A DNA stretch of 64,000 nt from Verrucomicrobiota bacterium. GTDB lineage: Bacteria; Verrucomicrobiota; Verrucomicrobiia; Opitutales; Opitutaceae. The number at the start of each line of letters is the position of its first letter. The stretch's first letter is position 1. The position numbers were made by a program, and so were the translations under genes. The DNA lies in the NCBI GenBank assembly GCA_023416735.1, contig JAEZGX010000011.1:1-64000 (forward strand), in the 5' to 3' direction. This document shows positions 51,409-60,336 of this stretch, piece after piece. Under the pieces are notes generated by a model. That model was not told where the DNA came from, made no database searches, and was given only the letters and a program-made list of their open reading frames with translations.

Positions 51409-52347
51409 TCATCCTCCGCGCACGACTTCGCGCACCACCGCCTGCGGCCGCTGATTCACCGCTAGAAACATCCGCCCGATATACTCCCCGATCAGTCCCA
51501 GCAGCACCAACTGCGTCCCCGAAAAAATCAGCAGCGCCGCCATCAACGACCCCCACCCAAACGCCGGCCCCTGATGCGTCACGCGCAGATACACCACGAC
51601 GCCAAACCCCAACAAGCCCGCACCGGCCATCGCCAGCCCCAGCACCGTCGCCACCCTCAAGGGCAGCACTGAAAAATTGATCCACGCGCTCAACCACAGC
51701 CGCACCAGCCGCCGCAGCGTGTATCCACTTTTCCCTGCCGTCCGCGCCTCGTGCTTCACCTGCAACGACGCAATCCGCTGGGTCACCTGCAAAATCAATC
51801 CATCGATATACGGCGTCGGCCCGCTGTTCTTCGCCACTTCTTTCGCCACAAACGCCGTCACGCACCGAAAGCTCGACAGATAAAACCCCGCCGGCTTTTC
51901 CAGCGCCCAATCCGTCATCCGGTTCGTGAACCAGCTCCCGAAGTTCCGCCACGCCGAGTGCTGCTTCACCTCATAGTGCCCGAACACCACATCCGCTCCC
52001 GTCTCCTTCGCGTGCTGCCATAGCCGCACCGCCTCCGCCGGCGGATTCTGCCCGTCGTCGTCCAGGTTCACGATGTGTGCGCCTCGCGCCAGCCGCCACC
52101 CCGTCAACACCGCGTTGTGCTCGCCGAAATTCCGCGCGTGCTCCGCATAGATCACCGGCACGCCCGCCGTATCCACTAACTCACGACACACCGCCGCGGT
52201 CCCGTCCCGGCTCCCGTCGTTCACCAGCACGATCTCGTGTCCGCCTTCGACGCGCAGCGCCGCAATATCCCTCACCAGCGCTCCAATCGTCGCCTCGCTG
52301 AAATACAGCGGAATGACAAAACTCAGCGCCGGCGCCTCAGGGTTCAT
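51409..52347 (-). CDS. family 2 glycosyltransferase with two membrane helices (GtrB-like)
   Basis: 312 residues. The catalytic domain has LSFVIPLYFSEATIGALV, EIVLVNDGSRDGTAAVC, HIVNLDDDGQNPPAEAV (DDD as the DxD site) and a YHL/KS-type acceptor region SGYTLRRLVRLWLSAW. Two C-terminal membrane helices (VATVLGLAMAGAGLLGFGVVVYL and SLMAALLIFSGTQLVLLGLIG) end in EYIGRMFLAVNQRPQ. This is the polyprenyl-phosphate glucosyl/aminosugar transferase pattern (GtrB, ArnC). Its ATG overlaps the stop of the DegT gene (ATGA), indicating coupled translation and a joint role, such as loading an aminosugar on undecaprenyl phosphate. Confidence 0.9.
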   Translation of the reverse strand: MNPEAPALSFVIPLYFSEATIGALVRDIAALRVEGGHEIVLVNDGSRDGTAAVCRELVDTAGVPVIYAEHARNFGEHNAVLTGWRLARGAHIVNLDDDGQNPPAEAVRLWQHAKETGADVVFGHYEVKQHSAWRNFGSWFTNRMTDWALEKPAGFYLSSFRCVTAFVAKEVAKNSGPTPYIDGLILQVTQRIASLQVKHEARTAGKSGYTLRRLVRLWLSAWINFSVLPLRVATVLGLAMAGAGLLGFGVVVYLRVTHQGPAFGWGSLMAALLIFSGTQLVLLGLIGEYIGRMFLAVNQRPQAVVREVVRGG

Positions 52348-53468
52348 GCGTCCGTCCAACGAAGAATCTCGCCACAAACCCTGTCAACGTCCGCCACGTT
52401 CAACCCGGGATGCACCGGCAAACACAACACCTCCGCACACGCCCGTTCCGTTTCCGGCAAACTCACCGCCTGCGCATATGCCGGCTGCCGGTGCAATGGC
52501 ACCGGATACAGCACGCCGCACCCGATTCCCCGTTCCGCCAAAAACGCCTTCAGCTCCTCCCGCCGCTCCGTGCGCACCACAAACTGATGCCACACATGCT
52601 CCACCCCCGCCGCCACCTCCGGCATCCGCCATGTAGGAGCCTGCTTGCAGGCGATCCCCAACCTCTCGCGATACCTCTCCGCCAACTCCCGCCTCCGCCC
52701 ATTCTCCGCGTCCAAATATTTCAACCTCACCCGCAGCACCGCCGCCTGCATCTCATCCAAGCGACTATTTCGCCCCGCCACCTCGCTCCGATACCGCTCC
52801 CGCCACCCATACTGGCGCAGCAGCTTCACCTGCTTCGCCACCTCCGCATCCGCCGAGAAAACCGCCCCTCCATCCCCGAGCGCGCCCAAATTCTTCGTCG
52901 GATAAAAACTGAACGCCGCCGCATCGCCCCAGGTCCCCACCTTTCTCCCGTCGATCGCCGCGCCATGCGCTTGCGCACAATCCTCCACCACCTTCGCGCC
53001 AACCCGCTTCGCCACCTCCCCGATCTGCCGCATCTCCGCCGGATGCCCATAAAGATGCACCGGCACCACCGCCTTCACCACGCCACCTTCCTTCCGCAAA
53101 ACTTCCTCCAACGCCCCCGCCGACATCGTCATCGTCCGCGCATCGATGTCCACCAACACCAGTCGCGCCCCGATCTGCTCGATCGCCGCCGCCGTCGCAC
53201 TAACCGTGTTCGCCACCGTCGCCACCGCGTCCCCACGTTTCACCCCCACCGCGCGCAACGCCAGCTCGATCGCTTCCGTCCCATTGGCCACGCCCACCGC
53301 GTAACCACCGCCCAGATACGCGGCCCATTCCCGTTCGAACGCTTCCACCTCCGGGCCCAGGATATAATGCCCGCTCGCCAGCACTCGCTCCACCGCCGCG
53401 CGAATCTCCTCCGCATGCGCCAAAAATCCCGCCTTCGGATCCGCCGTGAGCATTGTGATTTCAGCCAT
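52344..53468 (-). CDS. DegT/DnrJ/EryC1 family sugar aminotransferase
   Basis: 374 residues, PLP-dependent. LASGHYILGPEVEAFEREWAAYLG, GVANGTEAIELALRAVGV and VVEDCAQAHGA precede the PLP lysine in SFYPTKNLGALGDGG; RNSRLDEMQAAVLRVRL and HVWHQFVVRT follow. It transfers an amino group to a keto sugar nucleotide. Near residue 277 the chain reads GIACKQAPTWRMP, encoded by a REP-like repeat (52633-52656) where relatives usually have a short loop such as 'GIPGLRLP'. It is coupled to the GtrB-like gene downstream. The start at 53468 is the Met before MLTADPKAGF. Confidence 0.92.
   Translation of the reverse strand: MAEITMLTADPKAGFLAHAEEIRAAVERVLASGHYILGPEVEAFEREWAAYLGGGYAVGVANGTEAIELALRAVGVKRGDAVATVANTVSATAAAIEQIGARLVLVDIDARTMTMSAGALEEVLRKEGGVVKAVVPVHLYGHPAEMRQIGEVAKRVGAKVVEDCAQAHGAAIDGRKVGTWGDAAAFSFYPTKNLGALGDGGAVFSADAEVAKQVKLLRQYGWRERYRSEVAGRNSRLDEMQAAVLRVRLKYLDAENGRRRELAERYRERLGIACKQAPTWRMPEVAAGVEHVWHQFVVRTERREELKAFLAERGIGCGVLYPVPLHRQPAYAQAVSLPETERACAEVLCLPVHPGLNVADVDRVCGEILRWTDA
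52633..52656. repeat. REP-like element inside the DegT reading frame
   Basis: The plus strand reads GTAGGAGCCTGCTTGCAGGC then GATC, with an internal inverted repeat GCCTGC-TT-GCAGGC. The TGTAGGAGC...GCGATC pattern is that of dispersed REP sequences normally found between genes. Here it is translated in frame as part of the aminotransferase. Confidence 0.6.
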
Positions 53469-53530
53469 GCGTCTTCCACCTCTGCTCTCCGCGCCAGCTC
53501 TCGACAACGCAAAACCCACCACTCGTCGTC

Positions 53531-53636
53531 GTGCTGTTGATCGTAATCGTGCTCGTGCTCCCTCTCCAACCCCGCATCCTGCCGCCGTGTTTTGCGATCC
53601 GTTTTCGATCACCAGCACGATTACGATCAACAGCAC
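53531..53636. repeat. perfect 23-bp inverted repeat with 60-bp centre
   Basis: The left arm at 53531-53553 (GTGCTGTTGATCGTAATCGT then GCT) has its exact reverse complement at 53614-53636. It lies in the 290-bp gap between the divergent DegT and membrane-protein genes, next to GTGCTC/CGTGCT runs of the GATTACGA/GAGCACG type. It may be a mobile or structural intergenic repeat, or form a large hairpin. Confidence 0.75.
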
Positions 53637-53758
53637 GGACGCCCCTCTCGCGACGCGATTTGATTGCCTCCTTCGCGTCCATTCCGCGCTCCCACCCCCA
53701 CCCTCCAACTAAATTCCTAGCCAGTCCCGTTCCACTCGCCTAAACGCCTCCTCTTCCG

Positions 53759-55900
53759 ATGCGTTTCCGCCGGCTCGTTCCGCTGCTCAGCCTTTCCTTC
53801 GTCACGCTGCTCATCTGGTGCGCCGCCACCCACCGCTGGACGCCGCTCGCCTGGCAAACGCCGCTCCAGCTTCACGGCGACCCGGTCGAAATCTACACCC
53901 GCATCCAGGTCGCGGCCGAAGACCTCACGCAACCACTTTTCGGATACGCCGACCTTCCCCGGCTCGCCGCGCCTTTCGGGGCCGATTGGCGCGCTTACCC
54001 GGTTTCCGACCGCCTCGTCTTCACCGTCCTCGGCGCGCTGACCCGCGTTTTCGGCCTTTTCCTCACCGTCAATCTCGCTCTCGCCGCCGTCCACGTCCTC
54101 AACGCCGCCTCGTTCTTCCTGTGCGCCCGCTTCCTCCGCTGGCGCACCGAATGGGCCTTCGCCACCGCCCTCCTTTTTTCCTTCTCCAACTATAATTTCC
54201 GCTGGGGCGTCACGTTCTCGTTCTCCCTCTCCTTCGTCATCCCGCTGCTTCTCCTCCTTTGCGCGTGGATCGCCCGCCACGCCCCCGCCGTCCGCCCGCG
54301 CCGCGCTCTCCTGCTCGCCACCGCGCTCGGCGCCTGGTTCGCCACCGCGAATCCTTACCTCACGTTCTTCGCCGCCCAACTCGTCGCATTCTCGGCCGTT
54401 CTTCAACTCCTCCGCCAGCGTCAAACCGACCGGCTCCGCGCCGCCGGTCTTTTCTTCGCCGCGCTCCTTGTCGGTTTCATCCTCCACTACGCGCCCTACC
54501 TGTTCTCTTCCTCCGACACCGCCGCCACGTTCTTGCGCAACTACGCCGCGTCCGAAATCTACGCGCTCAAACCCGCCGATCTCGTCATTCCTCCTGCCGA
54601 ACACCGTCTCCCGCTCCTCGGGCAGATCGGCGAATCCTTCCGCGCCCAATCCTTCCTCCCCGGCGAATTTTTCATCAACTATCTCGGTGTATTCGGAATT
54701 CTAGGACTCGCTTTCCTCTTTTGGTCCGCCGTTCGCGCCGTCACCCAACCGCTTCGCCTCCGCTTCCCTGATGCCGCGCTCGGCGCCGCCTGGGCTCTCT
54801 TTTTCTCCGCGGTCGGCGGACCCAACTCGCTCCTCGCCCTCGCCGGGTTCGACCTTTTCCGCGCCAGTAATCGCAACAGCATCTTCCTCCTTGTCTGGGC
54901 ACTCTGGTTCTTCGGCCGTTTCGCCCAACGCCACACCCGGCTCCTCCCGCGCCCCGCCCAAATCGCCCTCGCCGTTTTCGTCTCCGCCATCGGTGTTTTC
55001 GACAGCCTTCCCCAACTCGGCGCCCGCACCCTTCTCGCCGCCAACGCCAACACTCTCCACCGCACCGCCGAACTCACTTCCTCGCTCGAACAACAACTCG
55101 GCCCCTCCGCCGCCATCTTCCAAATCCCTTCTCCACCGTTCCCCGAAGCCGGCCGCATCGGCCAAATGGACGACTACGAGCAATTCCTCCCGTTTCTCAC
55201 TTCGTCCACGCTGCGTTTCTCCTACGGCGCGCTCCGCGACACCCCGGCCGCCACTTACCTGGACGCCCTCGCCCACGCGCCCACTCCTCTTCTCCTCTCC
55301 ACCTTGGAATCCGCCGGCTTCGACGCCCTCTGGATCGATCAACGCGCCCTCCCCGACCAAGCCGAACAACGTCTCGCCGAACTCCGCGCTTCCGGCCGCG
55401 AAGAATTGCCTCAGTCGTTCCGGTCTCATGTAAAAATCTTTCAGCTGCGGCCTCACGCGGATCCGCAACCACCCGACGTCTTGGACCCGCGCATCCTCCC
55501 CGCTTGGGACCCCACCGCCTCCGGAACTCCGCGCCTCGCGGCGCTCGAGGGCTGGCACGCTTCCGAACACGACGGCGCCGATCGCTGGCGTTGGGCGCAA
55601 CACGACGCCACCGTCGGGACCGCCCTAGAGCACGACGGCTCTCTTCAGCTTTCATTCTCCGCCTTCAGCGCAAAGCCCGGCGAACTCGTTCTGGAAGTCG
55701 ACGGCGCTGAAGTCTGGCGCCACGCCATTCGCTGGCAGAGCAACGAGCGGCACCGTCTCTCGCTCCCGCTCTCCGCTGGCACCCACCGCCTCACCTGGCG
55801 TTTCCACGGTCCAGTTCAACGCGCCTCGGCGGGCGACGCCCGTCGCATTGGATTCGCCATCCGCAACCTCGCGGCCACCCTCGTGAAATCCACTCCATGA
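53759..55900 (+). CDS. polytopic membrane protein, GT-C-like, with C-terminal beta domain
   Basis: 713 residues. The first ~430 have roughly ten membrane helices. An acidic motif before the first periplasmic loop (QLHGDPVEIYTRIQV) and the NYNFRWG and TANPYLTFFAAQL segments recall GT-C sugar transferases that use lipid-linked donors. A soluble region follows (SAAIFQIPSPPFPEAGRIGQMDDYEQFLPFL), then a terminal ~110-residue beta-sandwich (LQLSFSAFSAKPGELVLEVDGAEVW, HRLTWRF) like a carbohydrate-binding module. Enzymatic activity is inferred from layout. The stop overlaps the start of the next gene (ATGA). Confidence 0.68.
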   Translation: MRFRRLVPLLSLSFVTLLIWCAATHRWTPLAWQTPLQLHGDPVEIYTRIQVAAEDLTQPLFGYADLPRLAAPFGADWRAYPVSDRLVFTVLGALTRVFGLFLTVNLALAAVHVLNAASFFLCARFLRWRTEWAFATALLFSFSNYNFRWGVTFSFSLSFVIPLLLLLCAWIARHAPAVRPRRALLLATALGAWFATANPYLTFFAAQLVAFSAVLQLLRQRQTDRLRAAGLFFAALLVGFILHYAPYLFSSSDTAATFLRNYAASEIYALKPADLVIPPAEHRLPLLGQIGESFRAQSFLPGEFFINYLGVFGILGLAFLFWSAVRAVTQPLRLRFPDAALGAAWALFFSAVGGPNSLLALAGFDLFRASNRNSIFLLVWALWFFGRFAQRHTRLLPRPAQIALAVFVSAIGVFDSLPQLGARTLLAANANTLHRTAELTSSLEQQLGPSAAIFQIPSPPFPEAGRIGQMDDYEQFLPFLTSSTLRFSYGALRDTPAATYLDALAHAPTPLLLSTLESAGFDALWIDQRALPDQAEQRLAELRASGREELPQSFRSHVKIFQLRPHADPQPPDVLDPRILPAWDPTASGTPRLAALEGWHASEHDGADRWRWAQHDATVGTALEHDGSLQLSFSAFSAKPGELVLEVDGAEVWRHAIRWQSNERHRLSLPLSAGTHRLTWRFHGPVQRASAGDARRIGFAIRNLAATLVKSTP

Positions 55901-56646
55901 CGGACCCCAAACAAGGTGAACGTGAATACTTCGCTCGCATTGGTTCCGAAGGCCTCGCCTACGCTCGTCGCAAGCCCTTCGTGCCCGATCATTGCGGTCT
56001 GTATCTCACCAACACCGCTGCCCTTCTCGCACTGCTGCCTCCACCACCGCAACGCGTCCTGGAATTCGGCTGCGGCACAGGTTGGCTGAGCCTCATCCTC
56101 GCTCAGGCAGGTTACGATGTCACGGGAGTCGACATATCTCCCGAAGCCATCGCTGCCGCGCGTGACGACGCTGCCCATCGGCATGTGCCCAATGCCCAAT
56201 TTGAAGTCGGCGATTACGAGACCTTCTCGCGCCCCGGCACGTTCGATGGCGTCGTTTTCTACGATGCCCTCCACCACGCCGAATCCGAAAACGACGCCCT
56301 TCGCGCGGCCTACGACGCCCTCCGCCCAGGCGGCGTCTTGATCACACTCGAACCCGGCGTGGGCCACAGTGAAACTCCGGAGTCGCTCAAAGCGGTCGAG
56401 ACTTACGGTGTGCATGAGAAGGACATGCCGCCCTCCCGCATCCTCGCCGCCGCACGTTCCGCCGGTTTTCGCCGTCATCTCGTCCTGCCGCGACCTCACG
56501 ACCTCAACCGATCCGTCTACCGCCCGGCCTATCATCGCTCGACCTCGCGCGCCGATCTCCTCGGGCGCCGCCTGCTCGGGTTTGTCCGCCTTTTGCCGCG
56601 CCTCTGGCGGAGCCGCGACCAAGGCATCGTCCTTCTCTGGAAATAA
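55897..56646 (+). CDS. class I SAM-dependent methyltransferase
   Basis: 249 residues. The SAM-binding motif I is RVLEFGCGTGWLSLILAQAGYDVTGVD, followed by motif II/III FDGVVFYDALHHAESENDALRAAYDALRPGGVLITLEPG. The C-terminal portion is Arg-rich. Translationally coupled to the membrane protein upstream and inside a glycan cluster, it most likely methylates a sugar or lipid-linked glycan, but small-molecule methylation cannot be excluded. Confidence 0.87.
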   Translation: MTDPKQGEREYFARIGSEGLAYARRKPFVPDHCGLYLTNTAALLALLPPPPQRVLEFGCGTGWLSLILAQAGYDVTGVDISPEAIAAARDDAAHRHVPNAQFEVGDYETFSRPGTFDGVVFYDALHHAESENDALRAAYDALRPGGVLITLEPGVGHSETPESLKAVETYGVHEKDMPPSRILAAARSAGFRRHLVLPRPHDLNRSVYRPAYHRSTSRADLLGRRLLGFVRLLPRLWRSRDQGIVLLWK

Positions 56647-56748
56647 GCGGCTCGCGCTCTTTGCGCTGCTCCGTTTCCTGCCGGTCGTCTCGGCAAAAAT
56701 CCTTCCCAATCCTCCTCGCGCGCCCAATTCTCCACGGTTAAAAACCGC

Positions 56749-58389
56749 ATGCCTCCGGCCAGCTTTTCATCGCCTAGCGACGCCCAATCCTGGCGCGTTC
56801 CCCGCTACGGCGGCCTCTTCTACGACGATTTCGCCACCGACTCCGCCTGGCTCCGCGAAGAGGGCTTCCTCCAACTGCCACCTTGTCAGGGCGTCGACGA
56901 ACTCATCCTCCGAGGTGAATTTCGCCCTCACCCCAACGCCCGTTCGCTCGAACAAAGCCCGCCCACGCTCACTTGCCTGCTCGACGGTCGCCCCGTCGCG
57001 ACACTCCGCGACCTCAAGCCCGCTCCGTTCGAAATCCGCATCCCGCTTCCGCTCGAGTCCGCCGCTCGCGGCCCGCGTCTCACGCTCCGCCTCAGCGGTG
57101 TCGGCTTCACCAATTTCCTCGGGTGGCTCGGCCGCGTCTCCGGCCTCGCTGCGCTCCAGCACTTCCGCACCCAAGTCAAAAACCGCCAGCTCCGCGTCGC
57201 CACGCTCACCACCCGCTCGGGCGAAACCATCTTCGATTTCTCCCTCCGCCACGCCGCCTACTCCCTCGCCTTTGCCCGCCAGCGCACGCGTCTCGAATTC
57301 AATCTCGTCGGCTTCCTCACCGCCGATCTCGGCGTCGGCGAATCCGCGCGTTGCATGGCCCGCGCCGCCCACGCCGCCGGCATCGCCACCGCCCTCGTCC
57401 CGCTGAAACTTCACTGCAAGAATCCCCAAACCGACACGACGTTCGCATCCCAGCTGCAGGAAACGAATCCCTATCGCGTCAATGTCGTCCATATCGACGC
57501 GCCCGCCTCGCGCGACATCGACCACCACCACGGGAAAGCCTTTCGCGCCGGCAAATACAACATCGGTTACTGGGCTTGGGAACTGCTCGAATTTCCCGAC
57601 CCCTGGGTTCCCAACTTCGCCTACTTCCAGGAAATTTGGACTCCCAGTGATTTCGCCCGCGACGCCATCGCCACCAAATCTCCGCTGCCCGTCCTCACCA
57701 TGCCGCACGCGATTTCTTTCTCGCGCCCCGCCGGCGATCATCGCGCGCATTTCAATCTCCCCGCAGACAAATTCCTCTTCCTCTTCCTCTACGACCTCAA
57801 CTCCTACTCCGAACGCAAAAACCCCCGCGCAGTCATCGACGCATTCCGCGCCTCCGGACTCGTTCACCGCGGCGCCGCTCTCGTCATCAAGGTTCAAAAC
57901 GCGAAACAAAACCCCGACGACTTCGCCGAGCTCCAAAATTCCGTCCGCGATCTCCCCGGCACTGTCCTGCTCACCGGCACGCTCCCGCGCGAAGACATCT
58001 ACCGGCTCGAAGCCGCCTGCGATTGCTTCGTCTCGCTCCATCGCTCCGAGGGTTTCGGCCTCGCCGTCGCCGAATGCATGTATCTCGGCAAACCCGTGAT
58101 CTCCACCGATTGGTCCGCCACCGCCGAATACCTCGATTCTTCCAACGGTTGCCCCGTTCGCTACTCCCTCGTTCCGATCGAACGCAGCCACGGTCCCTAC
58201 AGCAAAGGACAGCTCTGGGCCCAACCCGACACCGCCCACGCCGCCGAATGGATGCAACGCCTCTTTTCCGATCGCACGCTCGCCACCTCGCTCGGTGCCG
58301 CCGCCCGCGCTACCATCGAATCCCGCTTCTCCCCCGCCGCCGTCGGCACCCTTTACCGCCGCCGCCTCGAATCGATCGCGACGTTCTGA
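56749..58389 (+). CDS. family 4 glycosyltransferase with N-terminal beta-rich domain
   Basis: 546 residues. The C-terminal ~340 residues are a GT-B glycosyltransferase: FLTADLGVGESARCMARAAHAAG, NIGYWAWELLEFPDPWVPNF, IWTPSDFARDAI, and the donor-binding region LVIKVQNAK, LLTGTLPREDIYRLEAACDCFVSLHRSEGFGLAVAECMYLGKPVISTDW with the EX7E motif. The first ~170 residues are a separate beta-rich domain (VDELILRGEFRPHPNAR, LTCLLDGRPVATLRDLKPAPFEIRIPLP) resembling the C-terminal beta domain of the protein encoded at 53759. Probably cytoplasmic. Confidence 0.85.
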   Translation: MPPASFSSPSDAQSWRVPRYGGLFYDDFATDSAWLREEGFLQLPPCQGVDELILRGEFRPHPNARSLEQSPPTLTCLLDGRPVATLRDLKPAPFEIRIPLPLESAARGPRLTLRLSGVGFTNFLGWLGRVSGLAALQHFRTQVKNRQLRVATLTTRSGETIFDFSLRHAAYSLAFARQRTRLEFNLVGFLTADLGVGESARCMARAAHAAGIATALVPLKLHCKNPQTDTTFASQLQETNPYRVNVVHIDAPASRDIDHHHGKAFRAGKYNIGYWAWELLEFPDPWVPNFAYFQEIWTPSDFARDAIATKSPLPVLTMPHAISFSRPAGDHRAHFNLPADKFLFLFLYDLNSYSERKNPRAVIDAFRASGLVHRGAALVIKVQNAKQNPDDFAELQNSVRDLPGTVLLTGTLPREDIYRLEAACDCFVSLHRSEGFGLAVAECMYLGKPVISTDWSATAEYLDSSNGCPVRYSLVPIERSHGPYSKGQLWAQPDTAHAAEWMQRLFSDRTLATSLGAAARATIESRFSPAAVGTLYRRRLESIATF

Positions 58390-58409
58390 CGATCTTCGTC
58401 CGCATCACT

Positions 58410-58434
58410 GTCATTCTGAGCGAAGCGAAGAAAC
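58410..58434. repeat. dispersed GTCATTCTGAGCGAAGCG-type motif
   Basis: TGTCATTCTGAGCGAAGCGA then AGAAA lies in the 96-bp gap between two glycan genes. Near-identical 'GTCATTCTGAGCGAAGCGAAGAATC' motifs are known as scattered intergenic repeats in many unrelated bacteria. No function is assigned. Confidence 0.5.
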
Positions 58435-58485
58435 CAGCCGCGCGTCCGCATCGCGTTCCATGACGCTCCCGGCCCTCGCGCTGAC

Positions 58486-60336
58486 ATGACTCTCATCGCG
58501 CTCCTCATCCTCGCCGTTCTCCCCCTCGCTCTCGCGCTCGCTGGCTACCCCGTCGCCGCGCGTCTCGATCGCTCCACGCCCGCCACCCGCCTCGCTGTCG
58601 CTCTCCTCGCCGGCCTCTTTCTCCTCTCCTTCCACTTCGCGATCGCGAACTTCTTTCTCCCTCTCTCCACCGCCATCTCCGCACTCTGCTTTTGGCCCGT
58701 CGCCGCCACATTCCTTCACGCGCGCACCCGCCATCAACTCTGTCACGACGCCACTCACGTCCTCCGCTCGCGGAAATCCCTCTTCGCCTTCGCACTCGTC
58801 ACCTTCTCGCTCGCGATTTTCGTTTCGCCCGAACTCCTCCAGCCCGGCCTCGTCTTCTACGACGCCTCCGCGAACCACGACGCCTACTTCTGGATCTCCG
58901 GAGCGAAATGGCTGCAGACGCATTCCTACATGGAAGCCGCCGCCATCGATCCCGCGCATCCGTGGGCCAACATCACTCCCGCCTTCTCCGGCTGGCAGCC
59001 GCAATGGGGGCGTGTCGCCGCTGAAAACCTGCTCGCCGCCGTCGCATCCCTCACGTTTCGCGATCCCGTCGAAATCTATCTCCCCACCACCGCCGCGCTT
59101 TTCTGCGCCTGGCTCGCCGCCTCCTTCCTCGTTGTCACCACTTTTTGGTTACAACGCCTCACCTGGCTCGCCACCGCCGCGCTCATCGTTTTCCAGCCGC
59201 TCTTCCTCTTCTCCCGCAACAACGGCAACCTTCCCAATCTCCTCGGCGCCCTCGCCGGCGCCGCCCTCGTCGCCGCCTTTTACCGCGCGCTCACGCCCAG
59301 CCCCGCTCGCACCGGCTGGCTCGTTTTTCTCGCTCTCGCCGTCCACGCCCTGCTCCACAGCTATCCGGAGATGCTTCCTTTCGTCGCGCTGCCCTGCGCG
59401 CTGATTCTGTTCCGCGCGCTCCTCCAGCGCCGCGCCTCGATCACGCCGGTTCTCCTCGCCACCACGTTCGCTTTCGTCATCAACCCCGCGACGTCTCTCC
59501 GCGCCTTCCACGGACTTCTCCACTCCATCACGGTCGCTCGCATCGACACCGACTGGATCGACATCTTCGCCCAACTTCACCCGTTTCAATACGCTCCGGC
59601 GCTCGCCACCCTTTCCATCCCCGCCGCCCTCTTTCTCACTCCGACTTGGTGCCTCATCGCTTCGCTCTTCCTCCTCATCACTGTCGTCCTCGCCTTTCGT
59701 CTCGCCCCCGATCGTTTCGCCGCTGCCGCCACGCTCTCCGGCGGCGCGCTCCTTCTCGGCTACACGCTCCTCCACGATTTCAGCTACGGCTGGCAAAAAT
59801 CCGCGCAGTTCTCCGCGATCTTCCTCGCCGCTCTCTTTCCCGCCGCCTTGTCCGCACCCGCAGTCGCGTCGAGAAACTCACTTCTGTCGCGTTCCACCAC
59901 CGCTTTCTTCGGCGCCGGCCTCATCGCTTTCCTCCTCTGCACGGTCGCCTTTCACACGCTCGAGCAACACAAGTGGTCCGACCGTAAATTCCTCACCCGC
60001 GACTGGCTCGCGCTGCGTGAAGCGTCCCGTTCCTTTCGCGCAGAAACCGTGCGCATCGAGCCGCCCACCTTCCCGTATCCGTTTTTCTACGGCATGTGGT
60101 CCGCGTATTTTCTTCCTGATACACCGCTCATCTTCGGCGCCACCGAACATCCCGCTGGTTACCTCCGGAAAACCATTCGCCCGGCCGACACCCCCGACGC
60201 CCCTCACGCCTCGCTCCACCTCCTCGGCCGCGATCGCCGCCTTTCTTCGCTCCCGCCGGACGACGCGCTCTTCCAAGCCGACAATTTCTCCCTGATCAAA
60301 TCGTCCAACATCCGCCTTCCGGAGCGCACCGATTAG
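58486..60336 (+). CDS. polytopic membrane protein of glycan cluster
   Basis: 616 residues with about 12 membrane helices from the very N-terminus (MTLIALLILAVLPLALALAG). A loop with FYDASANHDAYFWISGAKWLQTHSYM follows helix 4, acidic and aromatic as in GT-C transferases; FSRNNGNLPNLLGALAGAALVAAFYRAL, HSYPEMLPFVALPCALILF and the C-terminal soluble tail PPTFPYPFFYGMWSAYFLPD complete the pattern. No named family is recognised. The stop (TAG) overlaps the GTG start of the next glycosyltransferase. Confidence 0.68.
   Translation: MTLIALLILAVLPLALALAGYPVAARLDRSTPATRLAVALLAGLFLLSFHFAIANFFLPLSTAISALCFWPVAATFLHARTRHQLCHDATHVLRSRKSLFAFALVTFSLAIFVSPELLQPGLVFYDASANHDAYFWISGAKWLQTHSYMEAAAIDPAHPWANITPAFSGWQPQWGRVAAENLLAAVASLTFRDPVEIYLPTTAALFCAWLAASFLVVTTFWLQRLTWLATAALIVFQPLFLFSRNNGNLPNLLGALAGAALVAAFYRALTPSPARTGWLVFLALAVHALLHSYPEMLPFVALPCALILFRALLQRRASITPVLLATTFAFVINPATSLRAFHGLLHSITVARIDTDWIDIFAQLHPFQYAPALATLSIPAALFLTPTWCLIASLFLLITVVLAFRLAPDRFAAAATLSGGALLLGYTLLHDFSYGWQKSAQFSAIFLAALFPAALSAPAVASRNSLLSRSTTAFFGAGLIAFLLCTVAFHTLEQHKWSDRKFLTRDWLALREASRSFRAETVRIEPPTFPYPFFYGMWSAYFLPDTPLIFGATEHPAGYLRKTIRPADTPDAPHASLHLLGRDRRLSSLPPDDALFQADNFSLIKSSNIRLPERTD

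Noticed and set aside
53446..53712. Plus-strand frame across the inverted repeat (Ser/Thr/Ile-rich peptide)
   Set aside because: Its repetitive STITINST-type composition results from translating the repeat arms; no start signal or conservation is apparent.
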